64,000 nt of DNA. Origin: Pedobacter westerhofensis. GTDB taxonomy: Bacteria; Bacteroidota; Bacteroidia; Sphingobacteriales; Sphingobacteriaceae. Numbering within the stretch: the stretch's first letter is position 1; the number at the start of each line of letters is the position of its first letter. Positions 42,765 through 51,998 of this stretch are shown in pieces. The stretch is taken from contig NZ_FXTN01000012.1 in the NCBI RefSeq assembly GCF_900182595.1, positions 124,001 to 188,000 of the forward strand. The letters run 5' to 3'. The position numbers and the translations under genes were made by a program. The notes beneath the pieces were generated by a model, which was not told the origin of the DNA, did no database searches, and was given only the letters and a program-made list of their open reading frames with translations.

Positions 42765-44057
42765 ATGAACAAGATATATAACCCGATCAAAATCACATTG
42801 CTGGCAGGAATGCTGCTTTTTGCAGGAAGCTGTAAAATGGAGACCGTGAACCTGAACGCACCGGCAGAAGAGGATGTACTGACCACCAGGGAAGGAATTA
42901 TCGGCTTAAGCGTGGGCCTCAGACAATTTGAATCTACCAGCGGTATCAATGCGGCGTATTTTTATCCTGCGGTAACAGCACGGGAATTACAGGGCGTAGC
43001 TACTTTTACCAATGTACTTGAACTGGAAGCGGGCGGCACAGCCTTGCCTACGGCCAACGGAAACATTTTAACCCTCTGGTCTAACATGCAGCGCCTGATG
43101 ACGATGAGCCAGAATGTGATAGACAATGCACCCAAGGTAACTACCTTAACAGGAGGGCTTCTTTCGGGAATTATGGCCAATGCCGAACTGTTCAAGGCCA
43201 TCTCACTGGCTACGCTTGCCGGGTCTTTTGAACAGTCGAATATCAATACCAGTACTACGGAGAAAGTTAAATTTATACCGCGGGCACAGGTACTTGCCGA
43301 AGCAGTGCGCCTGCTGGATGATGCGATTGCCAGGACCAATACTACGCCCGCTACTGCAGAGTTTACTACATTGGTGGCAGGATCTACTTTTGACCTTAAG
43401 AGTGTGCTGTACGCCTTTAGCGCAAGATACAACCTGATGGCAGGAAATTACGCAGCTGCCCTGGCGAGTGCCAATCTGGTAGACCAGACAAAGGCAAATG
43501 CTTATCAGTATAATGCCCAAAGCGTAAACCCAATCTGGAATAATATCAACACACTAAAATATTATACGCCGAGGACAGGTTTTGGCTTGCCTGCAGATTT
43601 ATTTGAGACGGCCGACCAGCGGCTGAATTTTTATGTGAATACCAGCACACGAACGCTTACAGGTTTTGGCATTACGCAAACAGGCAATGTGCCCGTGTAC
43701 CTGCCGGATGAAATTAAGCTGATCAAGGCAGAAGCGATCCTGAGGAGCGGTGGTGCGTTAACTGATGCCCTGACGCAGATTAATCTGGTGAGAACACAGG
43801 CTGCAGGAGATCTCTTCGGGGTAAATGCAGGATTGCCTGCGTACAGCGGAGCAGTTACACAGGCAGATCTGCTGACAGAAGTATATCGTCAGCGTTGTGC
43901 AGAGCTGTTTCTTAGTGGTCAGCGATGGGAAGATTCACGCCGTTTCGGGCGCCCGTTTTCGCTGACCAACTTCACAGAGCGAAACAGGAATTTCTACCCT
44001 TATCCTGATCAGGAAAGATTAAATAATCCAAACACTCCGGCAGATCCGGCGATTTAA
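42765..44057 (+). CDS. SusD/RagB-type surface lipoprotein
   Basis: A 430-residue outer-membrane lipoprotein. The signal ends in the lipobox FAGSC (Cys near residue 23). The helical SusD fold shows EEDVLTTREGIIGLSVGL near the start, YNLMAGNYAAALASANLV in the tetratricopeptide-like middle, and QRCAELFLSGQRWEDSRRF near the end, the classical SusD C-terminal signature. It binds substrate on top of SusC. It is shorter than many SusD proteins (about 500-600). Confidence 0.94.
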   Translation: MNKIYNPIKITLLAGMLLFAGSCKMETVNLNAPAEEDVLTTREGIIGLSVGLRQFESTSGINAAYFYPAVTARELQGVATFTNVLELEAGGTALPTANGNILTLWSNMQRLMTMSQNVIDNAPKVTTLTGGLLSGIMANAELFKAISLATLAGSFEQSNINTSTTEKVKFIPRAQVLAEAVRLLDDAIARTNTTPATAEFTTLVAGSTFDLKSVLYAFSARYNLMAGNYAAALASANLVDQTKANAYQYNAQSVNPIWNNINTLKYYTPRTGFGLPADLFETADQRLNFYVNTSTRTLTGFGITQTGNVPVYLPDEIKLIKAEAILRSGGALTDALTQINLVRTQAAGDLFGVNAGLPAYSGAVTQADLLTEVYRQRCAELFLSGQRWEDSRRFGRPFSLTNFTERNRNFYPYPDQERLNNPNTPADPAI

Positions 44058-44065
44058 CTACACAG

Positions 44066-45835
44066 ATGAACAAAAAAACAGCTCGTTTTATTTTATACGC
44101 AGTTTTCTGCTGTACCGGAACTTTAGCCGCACAGGAGACGCACCAAGGCAACCTGTTGTGGCTTCAAAAGGAGCGTAATGCCGAGAAGAATACGGCTATT
44201 ATCAATAATGACAGGGGCTTGATACCCATCATTAGCCTAGAAGGCCTGGATGCTGCAAGTGTCAGCCTGGGCGCGGCCAATAGTGCGGCCTTCAATGCCA
44301 TGCTCAGCAAATATGTAAAGGTGGACACCATGCCGGGATATCCTGTCTCAGACCCGACCGGTTATGCGCATCTCAACGACGATCTTAAACTTTGCAGAAC
44401 GGCAATCTTTCAGCTTTCAGATGCAACGGTTTACGATCAGCATCTGCTGGCATTTTTAATGGAAATGGAGAAAACCAAAACAGTTATTCTGGCTATTTCC
44501 GGAAAAACTGACCACAGCGGCTTTTTTAAAGGATTAAAGGCCCCGGTACTGTGGTGTAAAAATGACATTCCTGAAGGGGCTGCTGTACTTGCACAAATCA
44601 TATTTGGCGGGATCAGCCTGGATAAAAAGCCCATTCGTTTGAAATATAGTGTTGCAGAAGATGCCGGAGTAAACCGGGCTAACCTGGACAGTATTGCCCT
44701 TATAATGAAAGAGGCCATTGCGGCCACCGCTGCGCCCGGAGGCGTAGTGATGGTGCTGAAAGATGGCAAGGTGATCTATAACGAAGCTTTTGGCAAACAT
44801 ACCTATACCGGAAACCGCAAAACGCTGACGACGGATATTTTTGATATGGCTTCGCTCACCAAAACATCGGCCACCACACTGGAAGTGATGCGCCTGGTGG
44901 AACAGGGAAAACTGGGACTGGACAGCACGATCAGTAAATATATTGCCAGGACACGCAGTATGCCGGATAAAAAAGATATTATGGTGAAGGAAGTGATGCT
45001 GCACCAGGCAGGGTTTACGCCTTTTATCCCTTTTTATACCCAGCTTAAACCTGGTGACATGAGCACCCTGAAATCTGACCAGTACCCAACTGAGGTAGCG
45101 GATAATTACTACATCCGCGCTAACTATTATCAGGATGTGATGTGGCCGCAGATGCTGGCCGATAAAGCCCTTACCCGCGGCAGGTTTATCTATAGTGACC
45201 TGAGTATGTACTATATGAAGGAGATCGTCGAAAAAGTTGCTGCCACACCGCTCAATGTGTATACGGATCTGAATTTCTATAAACCCCTTGGCATGCAAAG
45301 TGCAGGTTTTCTGCCTAGGGACCATTTCCCTAAAGACAGGATTGTGCCTACCACCGAAAATGACAGCTGGTTCAGGGATATGCTGGTGCAGGGTTTTGTG
45401 GATGACCCCGGCGCCGCAATGGCTGGCGGCGTAAGCGGCCACGCCGGCTTTTTTGCTTCGGCCAACGATATGGCAATACTGTATCAGATGCTATTGAATA
45501 AAGGCAGCTACGGCGGACAGCAATATTATAAGCCTGAAACTGTGACTACTTTTACCTCCGGACAGTCTAAGGTGAGCCGCAGGGGTTATGGGTTCGACCG
45601 TAAAGATCCCGACCAGTCTAAAGGTTATCCTTCATATCTGGCATCACCGCAGGTTTTTGGTCACACCGGTTATACCGGTACCTGTGTATGGGTAGACCCA
45701 TCCTGTAACCTGGTCTATATTTTCCTGTCAAACAGGGTTTACCCTGATGCGAAAAGAAATGCACTGCTGAGCCTGAATATCAGGAGCAGGATCCAGGATG
45801 TGATCTACAGGGCGATAAAAAAAGGAAATAACTAA
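44066..45835 (+). CDS. Serine hydrolase: GH3 C-domain remnant fused to a beta-lactamase/PBP fold
   Basis: A 589-residue secreted protein. After a signal peptide, residues about 30-190 look like the C-terminal alpha/beta domain of GH3 glycosidases (NTAIINNDRGLIPI; AQIIFGGISLDKKPIRL). From about 195 the class C beta-lactamase/PBP fold follows with Ser263-x-x-Lys266 in MASLTKTSAT, the YSD triad form of YxN in YSDLSMYYMKE, and HTG in GHTGYTGT. The GH3 catalytic barrel is missing. Related folds include AmiE-type amidases that cut MurNAc-L-Ala, which fits the neighbouring anmK. Substrate unproven. Confidence 0.88.
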   Translation: MNKKTARFILYAVFCCTGTLAAQETHQGNLLWLQKERNAEKNTAIINNDRGLIPIISLEGLDAASVSLGAANSAAFNAMLSKYVKVDTMPGYPVSDPTGYAHLNDDLKLCRTAIFQLSDATVYDQHLLAFLMEMEKTKTVILAISGKTDHSGFFKGLKAPVLWCKNDIPEGAAVLAQIIFGGISLDKKPIRLKYSVAEDAGVNRANLDSIALIMKEAIAATAAPGGVVMVLKDGKVIYNEAFGKHTYTGNRKTLTTDIFDMASLTKTSATTLEVMRLVEQGKLGLDSTISKYIARTRSMPDKKDIMVKEVMLHQAGFTPFIPFYTQLKPGDMSTLKSDQYPTEVADNYYIRANYYQDVMWPQMLADKALTRGRFIYSDLSMYYMKEIVEKVAATPLNVYTDLNFYKPLGMQSAGFLPRDHFPKDRIVPTTENDSWFRDMLVQGFVDDPGAAMAGGVSGHAGFFASANDMAILYQMLLNKGSYGGQQYYKPETVTTFTSGQSKVSRRGYGFDRKDPDQSKGYPSYLASPQVFGHTGYTGTCVWVDPSCNLVYIFLSNRVYPDAKRNALLSLNIRSRIQDVIYRAIKKGNN

Positions 45836-46575
45836 ATCAGCGTAACTGCTTTGGCATACTGGCTCAACTGCGGATGTTTGGGCTCAAGGTCTGTGATCAC
45901 ATAATTGATCGCATTGAGGTTGCAGACCTTCATTTTATGTATAGAATTCATTTTTTCGGCAATGCTCATGACTGCTGTTTTTTCTGCACAATTGATCATT
46001 GCCTTTTTGATCTGGATCACCTCCCAGTCTGAATCCGTGATCCCATCCTGCAGCGAGATCCCATTGGTTCCCATAAAGCAGAGGTCGGCTTTGATATCAG
46101 ACAACTGGTTGATCACCTGTGCACCTACACAGATCTGTGAATTTTTAGCCAGCTGGCCGCCAATCAGGTGTACGTCGAGATTGGAATGTTCCGTCAGTTC
46201 AAGCGCCAGCAGGGGGCTTACAGTAAAGAGCGTACAGCTCATGTTTTCGGGCACCATCCTTGCCATTTCGATCATCGTTGTTCCGCCGCCGGTGAGGATC
46301 ACCATGCCGTTCTGTATCAGTTTGAGTGCTTTACGGGCAATTTCTTTTTTGGCATCCCGGGCATAAACTTCGTTCTGCTGGAAGGGATAATGGAACGATT
46401 TGGAGATGGCCCCACCGTAAACTTTTAAGATTTTTCCGGTTTCGGCCATCTCGTTTAAGTCGCGCCGGATCGTATCTTCAGAAACATCAAGCTGCCTGCT
46501 CAGATCAGCAGAAAGCACTTTATTGTGAATGTTGATTTGTTTAATGATATAAGCCTGTCTTTCGTCTTTTAGCAT
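45832..46575 (-). CDS. DeoR/GlpR family transcriptional regulator
   Basis: A 247-residue repressor. The N-terminal winged HTH is typical (LSADLSRQLDVSEDTIRRDLN), and the C-terminal DeoR sensor domain contains VILTGGGTTMIEMARMVPE and LCFMGTNGISLQDGITDSD, which bind a sugar phosphate. Its 3' end overlaps the hydrolase gene by four bases. A sugar-phosphate repressor next to anmK and SusCD suggests it senses a MurNAc- or GlcNAc-phosphate, though this is inferred. Confidence 0.92.
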   Translation of the reverse strand: MLKDERQAYIIKQINIHNKVLSADLSRQLDVSEDTIRRDLNEMAETGKILKVYGGAISKSFHYPFQQNEVYARDAKKEIARKALKLIQNGMVILTGGGTTMIEMARMVPENMSCTLFTVSPLLALELTEHSNLDVHLIGGQLAKNSQICVGAQVINQLSDIKADLCFMGTNGISLQDGITDSDWEVIQIKKAMINCAEKTAVMSIAEKMNSIHKMKVCNLNAINYVITDLEPKHPQLSQYAKAVTLI

Positions 46576-46685
46576 GCGGAACTGAAATTTATTTACTCAA
46601 ATATATCTAAAACAGGAACGCCCAATTTGCAATGATTTGCATCATCTTATATTTTTACATTCAGGTTTTAAAACATTCTTTACTT

Positions 46686-46727
46686 TTAACTGTCCTTAAC
46701 TACATACGTGAGGTTAGCTAAGGTTAG
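46686..46727. promoter_or_regulatory. Four half-site dyad upstream of ndh
   Basis: TAAC occurs at 46687 and 46697, and GTTA at 46713 and 46723. The four sites are exactly symmetric around 46706.5, with each pair 10 bp apart, so they lie on one face of the helix. This is a candidate operator for a dimeric regulator such as the divergent DeoR-type protein. Confidence 0.4.
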
Positions 46728-46750
46728 AAGATGCGAATAAATATTGAATT

Positions 46751-48076
46751 ATGCAAAAAAGAATAGTTATCATAGGCGGGGGATTTGCTGGTATCAACCT
46801 GGCCCTTGAACTTGGAAAAAATAAATATTATCAGGTTACGCTTGTAGACAAAAACAATTATAACTTCTTTCCGCCGCTGATTTACCAGGTAGCAACAGCC
46901 TATCTTGAACCATCAAGTATCAGTTATCCGATCAGAAAGCTTTTCAGAAGTAAAGACAACCTGCATTTCAGGCTGGGCGAACTGTTAAAAGTTGTACCTG
47001 AAGCAAAACAGATTGTCCTGAACAATGGCACGGTAGATTATGATATGCTTGTTTTTGCCACAGGGGCAGAAACCAATTACTTTGGGATGGAAAATGTACG
47101 CAAGCATGCCATACCGATGAAAACGCTGAGCGATGCCATACAGATGCGCAACAGGATACTCACTCATTTTGAAGAAGCAACGATTACCCAGGATAAGGAC
47201 GAAGCCAGAAAAATGCTGACGATTGTGATCGCCGGGGGCGGGCCAACGGGAGTGGAGATCTCAGGAATGTTTGCCGAAATGCGCTACAGGATCATGAGAA
47301 AAGATTATCCTGAATTGAAAAACACCGGGGCCAACATTTATCTGGTTGATGGCGGAGCTGCCCTGCTAAAGCCGATGAGCGTGAAGTCTCAGAAGCACAC
47401 CCTCGAAGAGCTTACCGAATTAGGTGTAAAAGTTATTCTCAACAGCCATGTAAGTGATTATGTGAATGATGAAGTTATCTTTTCTGATGGTACAAAGATC
47501 CAGACAAAAAACCTGATCTGGGCTGCTGGTGTAAGTGCCATGCAGTTTGAAGGAATACCCATTACCAGTTATGGCAGAGGCAAAAGGCTGATGGTGAACC
47601 CTTATCATCAGATAGAAGGGCTAACAGATATTTACGCTATTGGCGATACCTGTATCCAGTCAGGTGATGACGCGTATCCGGAGGGGCACCCCCAGGTGGC
47701 ACAGGTGGCTATCCAGCAGGGAAAAAACCTGGCTGCAAACTTTAAGCGCCTGGCAGAAAATAAAGAGCTGCATGCGTTTACCTATAGCGACAGAGGCAGT
47801 ATGGCCATCATCGGCAGGAATCAGGCCGTAGTGGATCTGCCTAAACCAAAGATTCACCTGAAGGGCTTTATTGCCTGGTGTGCCTGGTTGTTTATCCACC
47901 TGCTGTCACTGATCTCCTACAGAAACAGGATCAATACGTTTTATCACTGGACAGTGGCTTATTTTTCAAGAGACCAGAGCCTGCGCATGATTATCAGGCC
48001 AGTTAACCTCCCGAGCGTTGACGCCGAGCCTTTGGAAGAATCGAACCTGTCTCCACAAAATTTAAATAAATTATAG
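46751..48076 (+). CDS. ndh: Type II NADH dehydrogenase (NDH-2)
   Basis: A 441-residue peripheral-membrane flavoprotein that passes electrons from NADH to quinone without pumping protons. The FAD motif GGGFAGINLALELGK opens the protein, the second dinucleotide motif GGGPTGVEISGMFAE lies near residue 165, and NLIWAAGVSAMQF and IGDTCIQS follow. The C-terminal 60 residues contain a hydrophobic stretch (AWCAWLFIHLLSLIS) for membrane binding. It is divergent from the DeoR gene. Confidence 0.92.
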   Translation: MQKRIVIIGGGFAGINLALELGKNKYYQVTLVDKNNYNFFPPLIYQVATAYLEPSSISYPIRKLFRSKDNLHFRLGELLKVVPEAKQIVLNNGTVDYDMLVFATGAETNYFGMENVRKHAIPMKTLSDAIQMRNRILTHFEEATITQDKDEARKMLTIVIAGGGPTGVEISGMFAEMRYRIMRKDYPELKNTGANIYLVDGGAALLKPMSVKSQKHTLEELTELGVKVILNSHVSDYVNDEVIFSDGTKIQTKNLIWAAGVSAMQFEGIPITSYGRGKRLMVNPYHQIEGLTDIYAIGDTCIQSGDDAYPEGHPQVAQVAIQQGKNLAANFKRLAENKELHAFTYSDRGSMAIIGRNQAVVDLPKPKIHLKGFIAWCAWLFIHLLSLISYRNRINTFYHWTVAYFSRDQSLRMIIRPVNLPSVDAEPLEESNLSPQNLNKL

Positions 48077-48102
48077 ATAGTTTTGTGGCCTAATTAAAAA
48101 CT

Positions 48103-49287
48103 ATGATCAGCCATAAAGAACTTTTTCTGCTCAACAATGCCCAGACATCTACCAGTCCGAATATGCTGGAGATAGAACGCGCCGAAGGCCTGTACTTGTT
48201 TGACAAAAGCGGAAAAAGTTATATGGACCTGGTGTCCGGCTTTGCCGTGAGCAATATCGGGCACAGGCATCCCAGGGTACTGGATGCGATCAGGGAACAG
48301 CTGGATAAATATCTTCACCTTACCGTTTACGGAGAGTTTGTGCAGTCGCCCATGGTACTTTTTGCACAGAAACTGCTCTCAGTACTGCCTGAGCAGCTCA
48401 ATAACGTATATTTTACAAATTCAGGCGCCGAAGCAACAGAGGGCGCCCTCAAACTTGCAAAGCGCTATACCGGCAGATCGGGTATCATCTCCTGCCATCA
48501 TGCTTATCACGGCAGTACCCATGGTGCGCTCAGCGTGATGGGCAATGAAGATTTCAAACAAAAATACCGTCCGCTTCTTCCTGACGTTAGCTTTATAACT
48601 TTCGGCAGGTTGGAAGACCTGGAGCTGATTAATGCCAGTACCGCCTGTGTGATTATGGAAACTGTACAGGGCGAAGCAGGAATCAGGGTAGCTTCTGCTG
48701 ATTACATGCAGAAACTGAGGGCCAAATGTACGCAGACAGGTACTTTACTGATCCTTGATGAGATCCAGGCAGCTTTTGGCCGTACGGGTAAATTATTCGC
48801 ATTTGAACATTACAATATTGTACCTGATGTATTGCTGCTGGCCAAAGCTTTAGGCGGTGGCATGCCCATTGGCGCATTTATAGCCAACAGGGACGTGATG
48901 GGGGTTTTAAAAGAAAATCCGATCCTCGGACATATCACTACATTTGGCGGCCACCCTGTTTCAAGTGTTGCCGGGCTGGCCAGTTTGAACTTAATCCTGG
49001 AAGAAAACCTGGTGAAAGACGTCACTGCCAAAGGGGAACTCTTCAGATCATTGCTTGTGCACCCGCTGATCAAGGAAGTCCGCGGCATAGGACTGATGAT
49101 GTGCATACAGCTAGATGCCTTTGAACAGGTCGAAAAGGTGAGTAAGCTTTGTGCTGCTGAAGGGGTAATTATCGACTGGTTCCTCCACTGTGAAACAGCA
49201 TTGCGGATAGCTCCGCCGCTGATCATTACTGAACAGGAAATCAGTACCGCCTGCGCCGTTATCCTCCGGGCACTCGATTCCTTATAG
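48103..49287 (+). CDS. Class III PLP-dependent aminotransferase
   Basis: A 394-residue fold-type I aminotransferase of the ornithine/acetylornithine/4-aminobutyrate group. YFTNSGAEATEGALKLAK sets the class, DEIQAAFGRTGKLFAFEH holds the PLP-binding Asp, and LLLAKALGGGMPIGAF holds the Schiff-base lysine. The substrate is not clear; no arginine pathway gene is adjacent. It starts 26 bp after ndh and may share its transcript. Confidence 0.88.
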   Translation: MISHKELFLLNNAQTSTSPNMLEIERAEGLYLFDKSGKSYMDLVSGFAVSNIGHRHPRVLDAIREQLDKYLHLTVYGEFVQSPMVLFAQKLLSVLPEQLNNVYFTNSGAEATEGALKLAKRYTGRSGIISCHHAYHGSTHGALSVMGNEDFKQKYRPLLPDVSFITFGRLEDLELINASTACVIMETVQGEAGIRVASADYMQKLRAKCTQTGTLLILDEIQAAFGRTGKLFAFEHYNIVPDVLLLAKALGGGMPIGAFIANRDVMGVLKENPILGHITTFGGHPVSSVAGLASLNLILEENLVKDVTAKGELFRSLLVHPLIKEVRGIGLMMCIQLDAFEQVEKVSKLCAAEGVIIDWFLHCETALRIAPPLIITEQEISTACAVILRALDSL

Positions 49288-49297
49288 TCATTAGTCC

Positions 49298-49663
49298 CTA
49301 CGATGCCAGCTGAAAGTACACTTTATCAATCAGGTCGCCAATATTAAATGGTTTAGGGAGAAAGTCATTCGGGCCAAAATCCTGGTGTTGTGCATTTTCT
49401 GCTCCCTGCTCACCTGAGATCAGGATGATTGGAATATGTTTCAAATCGCTGTTTTCTTTGATAGACCTGCAAATTTCCCTGCCGTCAAAGCCATCAAGCA
49501 ATACATCCATCAAAATTAGGTCTGGCTTTTCCCGGCTGATCACGCTGATGGCATCAAGTCCGCTTGAAAAAGTCATAAGGTCCCAGTCTACAAAATCCAG
49601 TACCGACTCCAACGCTGTTAAAATTTCCTGATCATCATCAAAAATCACTATTTTCTTATTCAT
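49298..49663 (-). CDS. Stand-alone response regulator receiver
   Basis: A 121-residue receiver with no output domain. The acidic pair is in VIFDDDQEIL, the phosphoryl-accepting Asp in LILMDVLLDGFDG near residue 53, the switch Ser in ILISGE and the Lys in FLPKPFN. Single-domain receivers act as phosphate shuttles or by protein contact. No histidine kinase is in the window. It is convergent with the aminotransferase and divergent from cls. Confidence 0.9.
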   Translation of the reverse strand: MNKKIVIFDDDQEILTALESVLDFVDWDLMTFSSGLDAISVISREKPDLILMDVLLDGFDGREICRSIKENSDLKHIPIILISGEQGAENAQHQDFGPNDFLPKPFNIGDLIDKVYFQLAS

Positions 49664-49826
49664 TGTACTTTGCTTATTTTTTTGATTTTGATAACTAATA
49701 CTATGCCAATACGGTGATCAACAAGCCCTTTTCGCGTATTTTGTGACTTTTGGTGATATTACAGGGGCCGCTTTTTTGCGCGGACGGTACAGATGTACTA
49801 TATTTATCATTTACCTTATAAACCTG

Positions 49827-51287
49827 ATGCAGGAGATACGCTGGATACTTTTACTCGAAATCATATATACGCTTGCCATTATCGCTACCTGCCTGCGTAT
49901 TATTTACGATACCCGCTCTACCACCAAAACCCTGGCTTACCTGATGCTCACAATCTTTCTGCCGGTAGTGGGAATCATCATCTACTTCTGTATCGGTACC
50001 AATTACCGCAAACGTAAACTGTACAGTAAAAAGATCATCAAGGATGAACAGATGCAGCTTAGGGTACGTGAACAGATCTACCTGGAATCAAAAAAAATAT
50101 GGGATACCGTTCCGGAGGAAATACTTAAATACCAGAAGCTTGCACAACTGCTGCTCAACGATGGCATGAGTTACCTTACCGGCAATAACAAGGTGGATAT
50201 CCTGCTGAACGGGGAGCAGAAATTCCCTGAGGTGCTCCGTGCACTAAAGGAAGCAAAGCACCACATCCATATTGAGTATTATATTTTTGAGGATGACCAC
50301 ATTGGAAATGCGATCAAGGATATCCTGATTGAAAAGGCAAAGGCGGGAGTAAGCGTAAGGTTGATATATGATGATTTCGGCAGCCGGAGCATCAGGAAAA
50401 ATGTGATTCCGGAGTTAAAGGAAGCAGGAGTGGAGGCTTATCCCTTTTACAGGGTATTGTTTATTGCACTGGCCAACCGGCTCAACTACAGGAATCACCG
50501 CAAGATCATTGTAATTGATGGATGTATCGGTTTTACCGGAGGTATTAATGTAAGTGACAGGTACATCAATAATGGCTACAATACAGATCAGGTATTCTGG
50601 CGGGATACACACGTAAAAATCACGGGTACCGGCGCGTTCTACCTGCAATATCTGTTTATTTGCGACTGGAACTTCTGTGCAGATCAACCACTGACGCCTC
50701 AAACCAGCTTTTTCCATGAACTCAAGGAAAATGCAGGTGATGCAGTAGTACAGATCTCGGCAAGCGGGCCGGATTCAGATAATCCTACGATTTTATTTTC
50801 CCTGATCCAGGCAATTGGTATGGCCGAAGAGGAGATATTGATTACTACTCCTTACTTTATCCCTGGTGAAAGCCTGCTGGATGCGATGGTAGTTGCGGCA
50901 TTGAGCGGAGTGAAAGTGGTCCTGCTGGTACCAGATAAATCTGATTCAACAATGGTGGCTGCTGCAGCACGCTCTTATTATGGAGAACTGCTGAACGCAG
51001 GGGTAGAAATCTATCAATATGAAAAAGGATTCATACATGCAAAAACTATGGTATCCGACCAGCAGCTCTCTGTGATCGGTACAGCTAACATGGACAACCG
51101 AAGCTTCGAACTCAACTTTGAAGTAAATGCAGTGATCTATGATACTGATACCGCAGAAGAAATGACGCGCATTTTTCATCAGGACCTGAAGGATTCGCGG
51201 AAAATTGATCCGGTGGAATGGGAAAAACGCCCGTTGTACAAACAGCTGCCCGAAAAATTAGCTAGGTTGTTATCTCCTATGCTTTAA
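49827..51287 (+). CDS. cls: Cardiolipin synthase (phospholipase D type)
   Basis: Starting from the ATG at 49827 the product has 486 residues, a usual length; an upstream GTG at 49743 would add 28 residues that do not fit. Two N-terminal membrane helices (EIIYTLAIIATCL and MLTIFLPVVGIIIYFCIG) precede the two PLD domains. Each has an HKD motif: HRKIIVIDG near residue 224 and HAKTMVSDQQ near 400, with GTANMDNRSF after the second. It makes cardiolipin from phosphatidylglycerol. Confidence 0.95.
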   Translation: MQEIRWILLLEIIYTLAIIATCLRIIYDTRSTTKTLAYLMLTIFLPVVGIIIYFCIGTNYRKRKLYSKKIIKDEQMQLRVREQIYLESKKIWDTVPEEILKYQKLAQLLLNDGMSYLTGNNKVDILLNGEQKFPEVLRALKEAKHHIHIEYYIFEDDHIGNAIKDILIEKAKAGVSVRLIYDDFGSRSIRKNVIPELKEAGVEAYPFYRVLFIALANRLNYRNHRKIIVIDGCIGFTGGINVSDRYINNGYNTDQVFWRDTHVKITGTGAFYLQYLFICDWNFCADQPLTPQTSFFHELKENAGDAVVQISASGPDSDNPTILFSLIQAIGMAEEEILITTPYFIPGESLLDAMVVAALSGVKVVLLVPDKSDSTMVAAAARSYYGELLNAGVEIYQYEKGFIHAKTMVSDQQLSVIGTANMDNRSFELNFEVNAVIYDTDTAEEMTRIFHQDLKDSRKIDPVEWEKRPLYKQLPEKLARLLSPML

Positions 51288-51375
51288 AGAAATTTTTCAA
51301 AAGAGATTTTTAAGGAAGCTTGTTCTGCTCGCCGGGATCTGAACTTCAGCTTACGCAATACGCTGGAATTAGGTT

Positions 51376-51573
51376 TTATTTCCTGTCAAAAGCTTGTTTG
51401 ATCCATAAGTACAACACCACAATAATCAGGACAGTAAACACAGCACTGAGAATGCCCGCAGCAAGGCCCAGCGCCAGGTGCAGCAGTGGAAAGACGATAT
51501 ACTTGATCGCATAGAAGACAAGAATCAGCAGCACTGCTAATATAAGAATGCCGCTGAGTTTTAATTCGTTCAT
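51376..51573 (-). CDS. Small two-helix membrane protein
   Basis: A 65-residue protein made almost only of two hydrophobic segments (ILILAVLLILVFYAIKYIVF and AAGILSAVFTVLIIVVLYLW), ending in a short charged tail. It begins inside the stop codon of the DUF3606 gene (TAATG) and is therefore coupled to it. I do not recognise the family. The tight overlap supports a functional pair. Confidence 0.7.
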   Translation of the reverse strand: MNELKLSGILILAVLLILVFYAIKYIVFPLLHLALGLAAGILSAVFTVLIIVVLYLWIKQAFDRK

Positions 51574-51785
51574 TATTTAAAGGGGTATTTACTTGTCAGA
51601 TATTGTTCAACTTCATCAGCCGAATTTGTTCCCGAATTCTTTACCGCCATCTGCAGCAGTTCAGGAGTTACACCAAACTTTTTAGCCCAATATTCTACAT
51701 CGTAATATTCCTGCAGGTTAATCCATTTCCTGTCGGTCATTCTCATTTCATCTCTCTCGTAATAGGTGTGTCTGAGCATAGTCAA
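51573..51785 (-). CDS. DUF3606 family protein
   Basis: A 70-residue protein matching the small DUF3606 domain: INLQEYYDVEYWAKKFGVTP and ELLQMAVKNSGTNSADEVEQYL. The C-terminal helix-turn-helix-like shape suggests binding to DNA or another macromolecule, but the function is unknown. A shorter start at 51740 (MRMTDRKW) is possible. It overlaps the next gene by one base. Confidence 0.75.
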   Translation of the reverse strand: MTMLRHTYYERDEMRMTDRKWINLQEYYDVEYWAKKFGVTPELLQMAVKNSGTNSADEVEQYLTSKYPFK

Positions 51786-51925
51786 TAAATGTTAAATGGT
51801 TTTATTAATTTATGATAACAATACTTATGCCTAAATGTAGCGGATAGTTTATCGTTTTACTATTCCTAATATATTATTTTTTTGTTAAAATAAAAAACCG
51901 AAATGTGCTTTGAGACAATATTGAC

Positions 51926-51942
51926 TTAACATTGTGTTAATA
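51926..51942. promoter_or_regulatory. TTAACA-type repeat before the TPR/HTH gene
   Basis: TTAACA (51926-51931), five bases, then TTAATA (51937-51942): direct repeats 11 bp apart. The same bases also form the palindrome TTAACA-TTG-TGTTAA. It resembles the PhoP/PhoB family box (TTAACA repeats, 11-bp period). Confidence 0.5.
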
Positions 51943-51998
51943 CAGGAAATCGTCCTTTGCAACAGGCAGAACTGATCAATTTTCTGCCATCATTTACA

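Noticed and set aside
44534..45442. 302-residue minus-strand frame inside the serine hydrolase gene
   Set aside because: The hydrolase on the plus strand has the SxxK and HTG motifs in the right order; the antisense frame shows no domain.
49743..49826. GTG start extending cardiolipin synthase
   Set aside because: The extra 28 residues precede the first membrane helix and do not match the family; the ATG at 49827 gives the usual length.
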